A DNA stretch of 29,958 nt from CAZOHG01 sp964579725. Its GTDB lineage: Bacteria; Zhuqueibacterota; JdFR-76; BMS3Abin05. Numbering within the stretch: position 1 is the stretch's first letter; every line of letters starts with the position of its first letter. The notes beneath the pieces were generated by a model. That model saw only the letters and a list, made by a program, of their open reading frames with translations, was not told where the DNA came from and did not search any database. Positions 1 through 6,540 of the stretch are shown in pieces. The DNA lies in NCBI GenBank assembly GCA_964579725.1, contig CAZOHG010000045.1:1-29958 (forward strand), read 5' to 3'. Position numbers and translations under genes: made by a program.

Positions 1-19
1 AGCCCATCAAAAACCAACA

Positions 20-56
20 AAAAACCCCTGTAAATACTACATTTACAGGGGTTTTT
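20..56 (-). terminator. Rho-independent terminator of the tRNA gene
   Basis: A perfect 16-bp inverted repeat (20-35 and 41-56) encloses a 5-nt loop. The stem has a CCCCTG/CAGGGG core flanked by A and T runs, so it ends in a T run on both strands. It lies just 3' of the minus-strand tRNA, which makes it that gene's likely terminator. The symmetry means it could also stop plus-strand transcription entering from the left. Confidence 0.85.
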
Positions 57-61
57 ATGTG

Positions 62-135
62 TGGGCCCTGAGGGACTCGAACCCCCGACCCGCTGATTAT
101 GAGTCAGCTGCTCTAACCGACTGAGCTAAGGGCCC
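62..135 (-). tRNA. tRNA with CAU anticodon (tRNA-Met or tRNA-Ile2)
   Basis: The minus strand folds as a full cloverleaf: a 7-bp acceptor stem (GGGCCCT with AGGGCCC), a D-arm with TAGCTCAG, an anticodon arm CTGAC-TCATAAT-CAG with CAT at 101-99, a T-arm with GGTTCGAGTCC, and discriminator A at 62. CCA is not encoded, since CAC follows. A CAU anticodon fits elongator methionine tRNA, or isoleucine tRNA whose C34 is modified to lysidine by TilS. The C4-G69 and C5-G68 pairs and A73 resemble the Ile2 type, but this does not settle the identity. It lacks the first-pair mismatch usual for initiator tRNA. Confidence 0.95.
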
Positions 136-151
136 GTATAATTTACCTAAA

Positions 152-180
152 ATAATACAAATTTTTTACCGCAATCGCAA
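152..180 (-). promoter_or_regulatory. Sigma-70-type promoter of the tRNA
   Basis: On the minus strand a -35-like TTGCGA (180-175) lies 17 bp from a -10-like TATTAT (157-152). Transcription would begin near 145, about 10 bases before the mature tRNA 5' end at 135. Spacing and position are what a stable-RNA promoter should show. The rest of 136-277 is AT-rich with no other feature that I recognise. Confidence 0.65.
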
Positions 181-277
181 TATTTTTTTGTGCATCTACT
201 CCCTCTGCCAAACGTTGATTTTGACAGTTCCTTCGCGCTCTGTAGCCCTTTTTTTCTTGTGACTCCCTGTGTTTTAT

Positions 278-1240
278 TTAATGTTTTACTTCCCCTCCAA
301 GACCGTTGAGACGTCTCAATTCCTTTTCGGCATTTTTGACCAGATTACGAATGACTTCGCCAGCCGAGGGTAAATCCCGAATGAGGCCCGCAATCTGCCC
401 CATTTCCAGATCCCCTTCCTGAATGTCTCCATCCCGAATTCCCATTTTGGCACGCTTCTCCCCGATCATTTTTCGGATATCTTCGGGGGATGTTCCTGCC
501 AATTCGGCTTCCCAAATGCGCCGCGCAAAGGCATTTTTGTACGCCCGAATGGGTCCCACTTTTCGGCCGAAAAGAAGTGTGTCCGCGTCCCCTGCTGACA
601 ATCCTACCTGCTTGTAATGTCCATGCGCGGCCGATTCATGGGTCAGGGCAAAGCGGGTTCCGATTTGCACGCCCTCTGCACCCAAAGCCAGTGCCGCTAC
701 GACTCCCCGCCCGTCGGCAATGCCCCCCGCAGCAATTACCGGCACGGACACAGCGTCCACAACCTGAGGAATCAGGCAAAAAGTGGTAATTTCCTCAAAT
801 CCGTTGTGTCCCCCCGCTTCCGTCCCTTCAGCTACAATGGCGTTCACGCCGGCCGCCTCCGCCTTTAGAGCAAATTTGACAGAAGGCACCACATGAGCTA
901 CCCGAGCCCCTCCCTCTTTGAGGGCAGACGTAAATCGTTTGGGATTTCCGGCAGAGGTAAACACAATGGGAATTTTTTCCTCCAGCACCACACGTACAAT
1001 ACCTTCTACATCGGCCCGCTGAAGCGGAATATTCACCCCAAACGGCTTTTTTGTCAAGGCACTGGTTTGTCGTATTTCCTCTCTTAATTCCTCTGCGTAC
1101 ATGGAACCCGAACCCAAAAGGCCCAGTCCCCCCGCTTCCGAAACAGCTGCCGCCAGAGCGTGTCCGGAGACCCAGATCATCCCCCCCTGAATAATGGGAA
1201 AATCAATTTGAAAAAGCTCCGTGATTTTGGTTCTCACCAA
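278..1240 (-). CDS. Nitronate monooxygenase / FabK-like FMN oxidoreductase
   Basis: A 320-residue protein of the 2-nitropropane dioxygenase (NMO/FabK) TIM-barrel family. The start (KITELFQIDFPIIQGGMIWV) is the typical first strand with the FMN-site QGGM. The mid-protein EGTEAGGHNG carries the conserved histidine region, and VPVIAAGGIADGRG followed by GAEGVQIGTRF binds the FMN phosphate. Family members oxidise alkyl nitronates with FMN and oxygen, or reduce enoyl-ACP with NAD(P)H (FabK); sequence alone does not decide between them here. The ATG at 1240 lies 12 bp after the upstream aldehyde dehydrogenase stop, so the two are probably co-transcribed. That pairing hints at shared oxidative catabolism or detoxification of small organic compounds, which is inference. 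Length is normal for the family. Confidence 0.9.
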   Translation of the reverse strand: MVRTKITELFQIDFPIIQGGMIWVSGHALAAAVSEAGGLGLLGSGSMYAEELREEIRQTSALTKKPFGVNIPLQRADVEGIVRVVLEEKIPIVFTSAGNPKRFTSALKEGGARVAHVVPSVKFALKAEAAGVNAIVAEGTEAGGHNGFEEITTFCLIPQVVDAVSVPVIAAGGIADGRGVVAALALGAEGVQIGTRFALTHESAAHGHYKQVGLSAGDADTLLFGRKVGPIRAYKNAFARRIWEAELAGTSPEDIRKMIGEKRAKMGIRDGDIQEGDLEMGQIAGLIRDLPSAGEVIRNLVKNAEKELRRLNGLGGEVKH

Positions 1241-1252
1241 TAGTGCCTTTTC

Positions 1253-2842
1253 TTATTTTTCGAACATTCTGGGTACAAGGCGCAGGACCTTTCCCAAAGC
1301 CTTCACCCGCTCCACAATAGATTTTGCGTACAGGAGTTGAATTGTTCCCAACAAACGATCGAACAATTCCCGACTGTAGGGATGCCACCACATATCTTTT
1401 TTGGCAAATGAAAACCGATCGAAAACAATGACTTGTGGCTCCGTCATTTCGTGAAGCCCCAATTCCCCGTGCGTACGGCCAATTCCGGATTCCTTAAATC
1501 CGCCCCACGGGGTTTCGGCCATGCCGTGACTCATGAGATGGTCATTAATCATGACCGCGCCGGCTTGAATTTGCCGTGCTACCCGTTCGGCTTTCTTCTG
1601 GTCTTTCGACCACACCGAGGCGCTCAACCCCATAACCGAATCATTGGCCAAGGCAATAGCTTCTTCCATGGTTTCAAACTTCATGACCCCGACCACCGGC
1701 CCAAAGGTTTCCTCCTGCATGAGAAGCATGTCGTGATTGACGTCCGTTAAAACCATTGCCGGTAAAAAATTGTGAAGTTTCGGATCGTTTGGCACGGCCG
1801 ATTGGGCGAAAATACGAGCGCCCTTTTTTAAGGCGTCCTCTACGTGAAGTTTGACCACATCAATTTGGTAGGATGTGGTTAGGGCTCCCATATCCACGTC
1901 AAAGTGCGTGTCGTAGCCCACTCGGAATTTCTCCACTTTTTCCTTTAAAATTGCCAGGAAATCGTCGTAAATATTTTTTTGCACGTAAATGCGCTCGACG
2001 CCACCGCACGTCTGTCCTGCGTTGGTAAACCCCGCCCACAAGGCTCCTGAAGCGGCCCGGTAGGGGTCAGCGTCGTCACAAATAATGAGCGGATCGTTTC
2101 CACCCAATTCCAAGCTCAGGGGTGTCAGGGTTTCGGATGCCTTACGCATGAGGTATTTTCCCACCGGTACAGACCCCGTAAAAAAGAGTTTGTCTACACC
2201 GTTTTCCAGAAAAGCATCGCCTGCAAGCCGACCGGGCAAATTGACATTGGCAAAAAGACCTGGTGGCAAATCGGCCTGACGAATGATTTTTTCGATGGTT
2301 TTCCCCACCAATTGGGTTTCGGTCGCTGCCTTGAAAAGAATAGCATTCCCTGCCAACAAGCCCATGGTAATTTCATGCAAGGGAATGGACAGGGGGTAAT
2401 TCCAGGGCGAAATAATACCGACCACACCGAAAGGCACCCGCGTCAGTTTGCTGTGCTTATTCAACAACATGATATTTTTGGACGGTAATTTTTTGTCTTT
2501 TAACAATTTAGGAGCGTATTTGCAATAATATTTCATGGAAATTACAGCGTTCACCACATCGCTTACCAAAGCGTCTACACGGACTTTTCCGTTATCGCGA
2601 GAAACGATTTCCGCAATTTCCGCGGCGTGTGCCACAAGATACTCGTGAGCCGGGCGCAGGCGTCGGGCGCGTTCTTTGACCGAGAATTTTCGCCACTCCT
2701 TTTGGGCATCACGAGCTTGCTGGATTGCCCGTCGTACATCTTCCACCGAATGCAGGGGAATTTGGTCCAGAATTTCTCCCGTAATCGGATTTTTCGAAAG
2801 GGTCACAGCCACCCCTTTTGGGGGAATTTTAGGTTCACTCAT
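1253..2842 (-). CDS. Aldehyde dehydrogenase family protein with C-terminal extension
   Basis: An NAD(P)-dependent aldehyde dehydrogenase of about 529 residues that oxidises aldehydes to carboxylates. Visible motifs are the Rossmann segment GVVGIISPWNYPL with downstream FKAATE, FFTGSVPVGK, the general base in LSLELGGNDP, the catalytic cysteine in NAGQTCGGVERIYV, and EETFGPVVGV. I chose the ATG at 2842 because GGAG lies 5 bases upstream. An in-frame TTG at 2890 would sit essentially on the predicted transcription start, so it is rejected. After the catalytic domain there are about 60 extra residues rich in aromatic and hydrophobic positions (WWHPYS, LLGTIQLLYAKSIV), which may associate with a membrane or partner (inference). 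Substrate cannot be assigned. It is the first gene of the operon with the downstream FMN oxidoreductase. Confidence 0.93.
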   Translation of the reverse strand: MSEPKIPPKGVAVTLSKNPITGEILDQIPLHSVEDVRRAIQQARDAQKEWRKFSVKERARRLRPAHEYLVAHAAEIAEIVSRDNGKVRVDALVSDVVNAVISMKYYCKYAPKLLKDKKLPSKNIMLLNKHSKLTRVPFGVVGIISPWNYPLSIPLHEITMGLLAGNAILFKAATETQLVGKTIEKIIRQADLPPGLFANVNLPGRLAGDAFLENGVDKLFFTGSVPVGKYLMRKASETLTPLSLELGGNDPLIICDDADPYRAASGALWAGFTNAGQTCGGVERIYVQKNIYDDFLAILKEKVEKFRVGYDTHFDVDMGALTTSYQIDVVKLHVEDALKKGARIFAQSAVPNDPKLHNFLPAMVLTDVNHDMLLMQEETFGPVVGVMKFETMEEAIALANDSVMGLSASVWSKDQKKAERVARQIQAGAVMINDHLMSHGMAETPWGGFKESGIGRTHGELGLHEMTEPQVIVFDRFSFAKKDMWWHPYSRELFDRLLGTIQLLYAKSIVERVKALGKVLRLVPRMFEK

Positions 2843-2898
2843 TTTGGCTCCCGCACCTGGTTTGGGATAAATTAGAGGAAACGATGTCAATCGTTTGA

Positions 2899-2927
2899 AA
2901 TATACAAAAGTCCAGCCAAAGAGTCAA
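2899..2927 (-). promoter_or_regulatory. Strong sigma-70-type promoter of the aldehyde dehydrogenase operon
   Basis: On the minus strand TTGACT (2927-2922) and TATATT (2904-2899) are separated by exactly 17 bp. Each hexamer matches the sigma-70 consensus at five of six positions. Initiation near 2892 leaves a leader of about 50 nt to the ATG at 2842. This also argues against the longer reading frame that starts at 2890. Confidence 0.75.
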
Positions 2928-3052
2928 GCTTTCTTCCACAACAGACACTTCACGGCAACAAAGGACTCCCACAAACACAAAATACCCCTCCCCGAAAGTT
3001 GCACGCCAAATCTTTTCTTGACCATCCAAAATAGAGAAAATGAAAATAATAC

Positions 3053-3081
3053 TTGACATTTTGTAAAATATTCTTTACATT
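3053..3081 (+). promoter_or_regulatory. Promoter of the XRE regulator / membrane protein pair
   Basis: A perfect -35 TTGACA (3053-3058) is followed after 17 bp by TACATT (3076-3081) on the plus strand. The predicted start near 3087 leaves about 20 nt before the ATG at 3106. The intervening bases include an inverted repeat annotated separately. Confidence 0.7.
3062..3079. promoter_or_regulatory. Candidate operator TGTAAA-N6-TTTACA
   Basis: A perfect 6-bp inverted repeat with a 6-bp spacer occupies the region between the -35 and -10 hexamers of the regulator promoter and overlaps the -10. A dimeric repressor bound here would block RNA polymerase. The most economical reading is autoregulation by the XRE protein encoded 27 bp downstream, but no binding evidence exists in the sequence itself. 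Confidence 0.5.
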
Positions 3082-3105
3082 TATTTGGTCAATTGGGAAC
3101 TTTCT

Positions 3106-3321
3106 ATGTTGAATACGCTTCGAAAACATCGCTTCCTCAACGGGGAAATGACTCAAGAAGAGGTGGCACAGAAAATTGGGGTCAGCCGACAGACCATTAT
3201 CGCCATTGAGCGCGGTAAGTACAATCCTTCCGTCAAATTGGCTTTAAAACTGGCTCGACTGTTCGGCACGACCGTTGAGGCACTTTTTCAATTGGAGGAC
3301 TCCGATGAAAATCGCCCTTAA
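3106..3321 (+). CDS. Small XRE/Cro-family transcriptional regulator
   Basis: A 71-residue single-domain helix-turn-helix protein. The segment MTQEEVAQKIGVSRQTIIAI forms helices 2 and 3, with SRQTI as the recognition helix, followed by ERGKYNPSVKLALKLARLFG and a short acidic tail. This is the short regulator type that typically sits next to a membrane protein gene. ATG 3106 is preferred, with GGGA about 8 bases upstream. The in-frame TTG at 3085 falls at the predicted transcription start and is unlikely. Its last codons overlap the downstream gene's start by 17 bp, so the two are translationally coupled. The operator-like inverted repeat in its promoter suggests autoregulation (inference). Confidence 0.9.
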   Translation: MLNTLRKHRFLNGEMTQEEVAQKIGVSRQTIIAIERGKYNPSVKLALKLARLFGTTVEALFQLEDSDENRP

Positions 3322-3985
3322 AACGCCCTGGGTTCGCTCTGCCGCTCTTATTTTCTCCATCCTCGCGTTTTTTGCGGGTCTTACCTTGAGCCCTTACTGC
3401 CTGTTTTTGCTGCTGCCCCTACTCCTTTTCAAAGGCAGTTTCAATCCCTTGAATAATTTTTTCCCAAAGGACGAACGGGAAATTCTGCTCGGCCACAAAA
3501 TCGGCCACCTCTCCTTTTTTGTCACGTACACGCTCATTTTGCTTCTCTTTCTGTGGAAATCCCCACATTTTAAAACGGGTATTCCGGCAGAATGGATTCT
3601 GCTGTTGTCGATTCCGCCCGGCTTTTACTATTTTGGAGACCTGGCCCTTTTGAAGGGTTTTCGAAAAAGCGGTTTGGCGATCGGCTGGATTTTCGGCGGC
3701 TTTTGGCTTCTCTTTACACTTGTCTCACACGGTTTTACGAGTGAAGGGTTGGTCGAAAGCAGCATCGGCGGCGGCATTCTTCTGACAACCCTTCTTGCCC
3801 AAAAATGGCCGGCTCTCGGTGGAAGCCTCTTTTTGTTAGAAGGCCTTTTTTTTCTGTCACTTTATCTTCGTTCCGGATTAGCCTCTGCCGTCAAATTTCT
3901 CATGCTTGTCATTCTGGCGCTGCCCCTTTTTCTCAGCGGGATTTTTATTCTTTCTGAAAAATTGCAGAGCGAAGAAACGGACTAA
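3305..3985 (+). CDS. Polytopic inner-membrane protein, partner of XRE regulator
   Basis: A 226-residue integral membrane protein with about six or seven hydrophobic segments, for example around FSILAFFAGLTLSPYCLFLL, HLSFFVTYTLILLLFLW, WILLLSIPPGFYYFG, and the C-terminal FLMLVILALPLFLSGIFIL. I do not recognise an enzymatic motif. ATG 3305 has a clear GGAGGA Shine-Dalgarno about 7 bases upstream, inside the regulator gene. The alternative start at 3275 has no comparable site and would add ten non-hydrophobic residues. Pairing of a short XRE regulator with a membrane protein is a recurrent arrangement in bacteria. The function is usually unknown, and I assign none. Confidence 0.85.
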   Translation: MKIALKTPWVRSAALIFSILAFFAGLTLSPYCLFLLLPLLLFKGSFNPLNNFFPKDEREILLGHKIGHLSFFVTYTLILLLFLWKSPHFKTGIPAEWILLLSIPPGFYYFGDLALLKGFRKSGLAIGWIFGGFWLLFTLVSHGFTSEGLVESSIGGGILLTTLLAQKWPALGGSLFLLEGLFFLSLYLRSGLASAVKFLMLVILALPLFLSGIFILSEKLQSEETD

Positions 3986-4018
3986 GAAGATTTTTCTTCA
4001 GAAATAGCCCAAAGAGAA

Positions 4019-4043
4019 ACATTTTTTCGGTGACGAAAAATGT
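4019..4043 (+). other. Hairpin with GNRA-type loop in the 3986-4100 intergenic stretch
   Basis: ACATTTTTTCG and CGAAAAATGT pair with one bulged T around a GTGA tetraloop closed by C-G. No T run follows, so it is not a classical terminator. A weaker GAAGA-TTTT-TCTTC hairpin lies at 3986-3999, right after the membrane-protein stop. Together they could form a leader or 3'-end structure between the membrane protein and the next gene. Confidence 0.35.
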
Positions 4044-4100
4044 AATGCTGACGGCGTTTACGCAAATGTGTTTTCCGAACCAAATGACCGGGAGGTTCCC

Positions 4101-4568
4101 ATGAAACACTTTTTCTTATTTTTGAGCCTGTTTTTGGCTCTTGGAACCCAATTTTGTGCCCGCGCGCAGGAACACCGAATCGATTTTAGCCTCACGCTCA
4201 GCGGCACCCTTTTGTACGGCATTGACTACCACTATGTCTGGAAGGACCACTCCGCCTTGCGTGCAGGCGTAACTTTGGGAATTGAGCACGGACATTTTGT
4301 ACCCGGGGCTCATTTAATTTACCAGTACACCTTTTTACCGGACAAATCCTTGAGTCCGTACGTCGGCGTTGGCCCCCATTTTATGCTTACGACCGACCCC
4401 AAACGCGGGTGGGTTCACCTGACTCTTCTTAAATTTCCGGTGGGTGCTCGGTACCGGTCCAATCCAAAAAACAGTTTCGGAATGGAACTTTGGCCCGCTT
4501 ATTTTGCGGCCAGACACAAATTGGTGCCATTTATTGGCCTCAGCGGCATTTACAGTCGGAAATTTTAA
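4101..4568 (+). CDS. Small predicted outer-membrane beta-barrel protein
   Basis: A 155-residue protein with a Sec signal peptide (MKHFFLFLSLFLALGTQFCARAQ, cleavage likely after AQ). Alternating aromatic and polar strands follow, as in small eight-stranded barrels: IDFSLTLSGTLLYGIDYHYV, ALRAGVTLGIEHGHF, LIYQYTFL, LSPYVGVGPHFML, LLKFPVGARYRS, SFGMELWPAYFA, and a terminal aromatic (YSRKF). A C-terminal Phe is the usual signal for outer-membrane barrel assembly. ATG 4101 is chosen because GGAGG lies 6 bases upstream. Its 3' end converges with the Omp85 gene on the other strand (52 bp apart), with no visible terminator between. Function is unknown. Confidence 0.8.
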   Translation: MKHFFLFLSLFLALGTQFCARAQEHRIDFSLTLSGTLLYGIDYHYVWKDHSALRAGVTLGIEHGHFVPGAHLIYQYTFLPDKSLSPYVGVGPHFMLTTDPKRGWVHLTLLKFPVGARYRSNPKNSFGMELWPAYFAARHKLVPFIGLSGIYSRKF

Positions 4569-4620
4569 GAATTGGAAAATTGCGGCTCTTCCGCTGTGTG
4601 CCATTTCAAAAACCCTCGAC

Positions 4621-6354
4621 TCAAAATCGGTTTATGAGCCGCAGGTGGATTTTCCCTTGCGTAAACGAATCGCCTTCGCCGAGGCCGTAATCCAGTCCCA
4701 CAATGCCTAAAGTGGTCTGAAGCCGGACGCCCACTCCGTAGCCGATTTTGAAAAATCGGCCTGGGCCGGATGCCGCCGATTTTGGATCGTCAACCCAGCC
4801 GGTGTCTAAAAAAAGGAACACACGTGATTGAGGCCCGATGAGGTACCGGTACTCCAAATTACTCCAGGCCAGCCGGCTCCCCCGGAATTGATCTTCCCGG
4901 TAACCCCGCAGTGTTCGGCTTCCACCCAGGAAAAATTTTTCTTCCACAGGAACGATTTCTCCCGGAAACCGCACGTCCCGCCCGTGCAATGCAAGCGCCC
5001 ACACCTGCCGCCCGAACCAATTCCAGTATCCCTCAAAATCCAGTGCTGCGCGCCGAACGCTTTGATTTTGGCTTTCACTCCTTCGCCTCAGAAAATCCAC
5101 CGACGTTTGGTAGAAAACCCCTGTTCGCGGATTCAGCCAATCATCTCGACTGTCAAATTGGAGCCCCGTGGAAAAACGAAGCGATTGGCTTTTTCGGATG
5201 CCCAACAAAAGCGTCCCAATCGAATCGGGCAAAATGGTTTCGCGTCCGATTTGGGCCGACAATTGGAAATGGTCTAACCACCGAAAATCGACCCCTGTAC
5301 TCCAGGCACGCCGAATGTACGTGGAATCCTGTAAGCGCTGTTCAAAGTGGAGAGACGCGCTCAGGGGTCGATTCCAGATCCACGGTTCCCGGTAAAAAAG
5401 CCGAATTTCCTGAGATTGGGCTTCCTTTTTTTGCCAGAAAGCGGAGAATGTCCTTCCGGTACCAAAAAGATTCTGAAAACTGACATCAATGAGCCCGGTG
5501 ATCGTACCTTTTTGACTGCCGCGCGGCGGGTTGTACCCCACTGTTCCGTCAAAATGCGCCATGTTTTCTTCCCGCACCGGAATGACCACGGTTCCCTTCC
5601 CGCTTGAATCCCAATGAACCGCGACGTCTTCAGAAAGGTGCAAAAAGGGTAAACGCTTGAGGCGCACGGGAAGGCGTTGGATCTTTCGTCTGGAAAATCG
5701 TTCTCCAATGTGGAGACCCGTTTCGCGTACAATTGTTTTTTTCCGGGTTAGTTTGTTGCCGCGCACCACAATGGAATCCACACGCCCCACGGGGCCTTCG
5801 GCTACGTTCAGCAAAAGACTCAGGCTACCGCGAATTGAATCCACGCGAAACCGTTCAACTTGAACGCGAGTCAGCGGGTAGCCCCTGTCAGCGTAGCGGG
5901 CAAGAAGCCTTTCAATGTCGTTTTGCAAGCGTTCGGGCTGGAAAATGTGACCACGCCGCGTGGCAAAACGATCCAGAATATTGTTTTCGGAAAACACTTT
6001 CGTTCCGTGCACCCTCAGGGATTTCAGCCGGAGGCGTTTTCCTTCCTTCAGCCAAATTTTCACCGTAGGGGACTTTCTCTTTTCGAAAATGCGGAAAGAA
6101 TCTACACGGGCGAAATAAAAGCCTTTTTGCCCGTAAAAAGACAAAACTCTTTGTAAATAGTTGAAAACCGCCGTGGAGTCGGGCGCTTTTTCCCGTTCGG
6201 GCCACAACTTTTTCAAGTCGGCGGAATGAATTTGCCGGTTCCCCGAAAATTCAAGGTGAGGTCGAGTTGTTTGCGCCCCACTCTGTCCCGCCACCCACAG
6301 GACAATCCATCCCAAAAAGTAGAACCACCGTACTTTTTTTCGAATCTTTCTCAA
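4621..6354 (-). CDS. Omp85-family outer-membrane protein (BamA/TamA-like, three POTRA domains)
   Basis: A 577-residue protein with an N-terminal signal segment (FYFLGWIVLWVAGQSGAQ). About three POTRA domains follow at roughly residues 30-100, 100-180 and 180-260, each recognisable by LRVHGTK, VRGNKL and similar strand motifs. From about 265 onward is a transmembrane barrel beginning GTVGYNPPRGSQKGTITG. The lid-loop motif LRGYREDQF (Omp85 L6 VRGF-type) and the C-terminal IHLRLINRF strand are present. Canonical BamA has five POTRAs, so this matches TamA-type or lineage-specific paralogues better. The family inserts or exports outer-membrane and surface proteins. The start is TTG 6354 with AAGGA 8 bases upstream. 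It lies 186 bp after a 1137-residue surface protein on the same strand, a possible client. Confidence 0.9.
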   Translation of the reverse strand: MRKIRKKVRWFYFLGWIVLWVAGQSGAQTTRPHLEFSGNRQIHSADLKKLWPEREKAPDSTAVFNYLQRVLSFYGQKGFYFARVDSFRIFEKRKSPTVKIWLKEGKRLRLKSLRVHGTKVFSENNILDRFATRRGHIFQPERLQNDIERLLARYADRGYPLTRVQVERFRVDSIRGSLSLLLNVAEGPVGRVDSIVVRGNKLTRKKTIVRETGLHIGERFSRRKIQRLPVRLKRLPFLHLSEDVAVHWDSSGKGTVVIPVREENMAHFDGTVGYNPPRGSQKGTITGLIDVSFQNLFGTGRTFSAFWQKKEAQSQEIRLFYREPWIWNRPLSASLHFEQRLQDSTYIRRAWSTGVDFRWLDHFQLSAQIGRETILPDSIGTLLLGIRKSQSLRFSTGLQFDSRDDWLNPRTGVFYQTSVDFLRRRSESQNQSVRRAALDFEGYWNWFGRQVWALALHGRDVRFPGEIVPVEEKFFLGGSRTLRGYREDQFRGSRLAWSNLEYRYLIGPQSRVFLFLDTGWVDDPKSAASGPGRFFKIGYGVGVRLQTTLGIVGLDYGLGEGDSFTQGKIHLRLINRF

Positions 6355-6540
6355 AAGCTTTTTCCTTCTGATCTGAGCGGGCTCGCTTTTTTCTCAAAAC
6401 GGACCCGTTTTTGTGCCCAAAAAGACCGGGCTGTTCGCCTTTGATCTTCTGACTCACCCAATAAATGGGTTGTCCAAAAATCAGCTACCGCCTCTGACGA
6501 AAAAAATACAAACCCCAGAACAATCCCCTGTTCATTTGGC

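Noticed and set aside
2843..2890. Upstream TTG start of the aldehyde dehydrogenase
   Set aside because: It falls essentially on the predicted transcription start and lacks a ribosome-binding site, whereas ATG 2842 has GGAG at a good distance.
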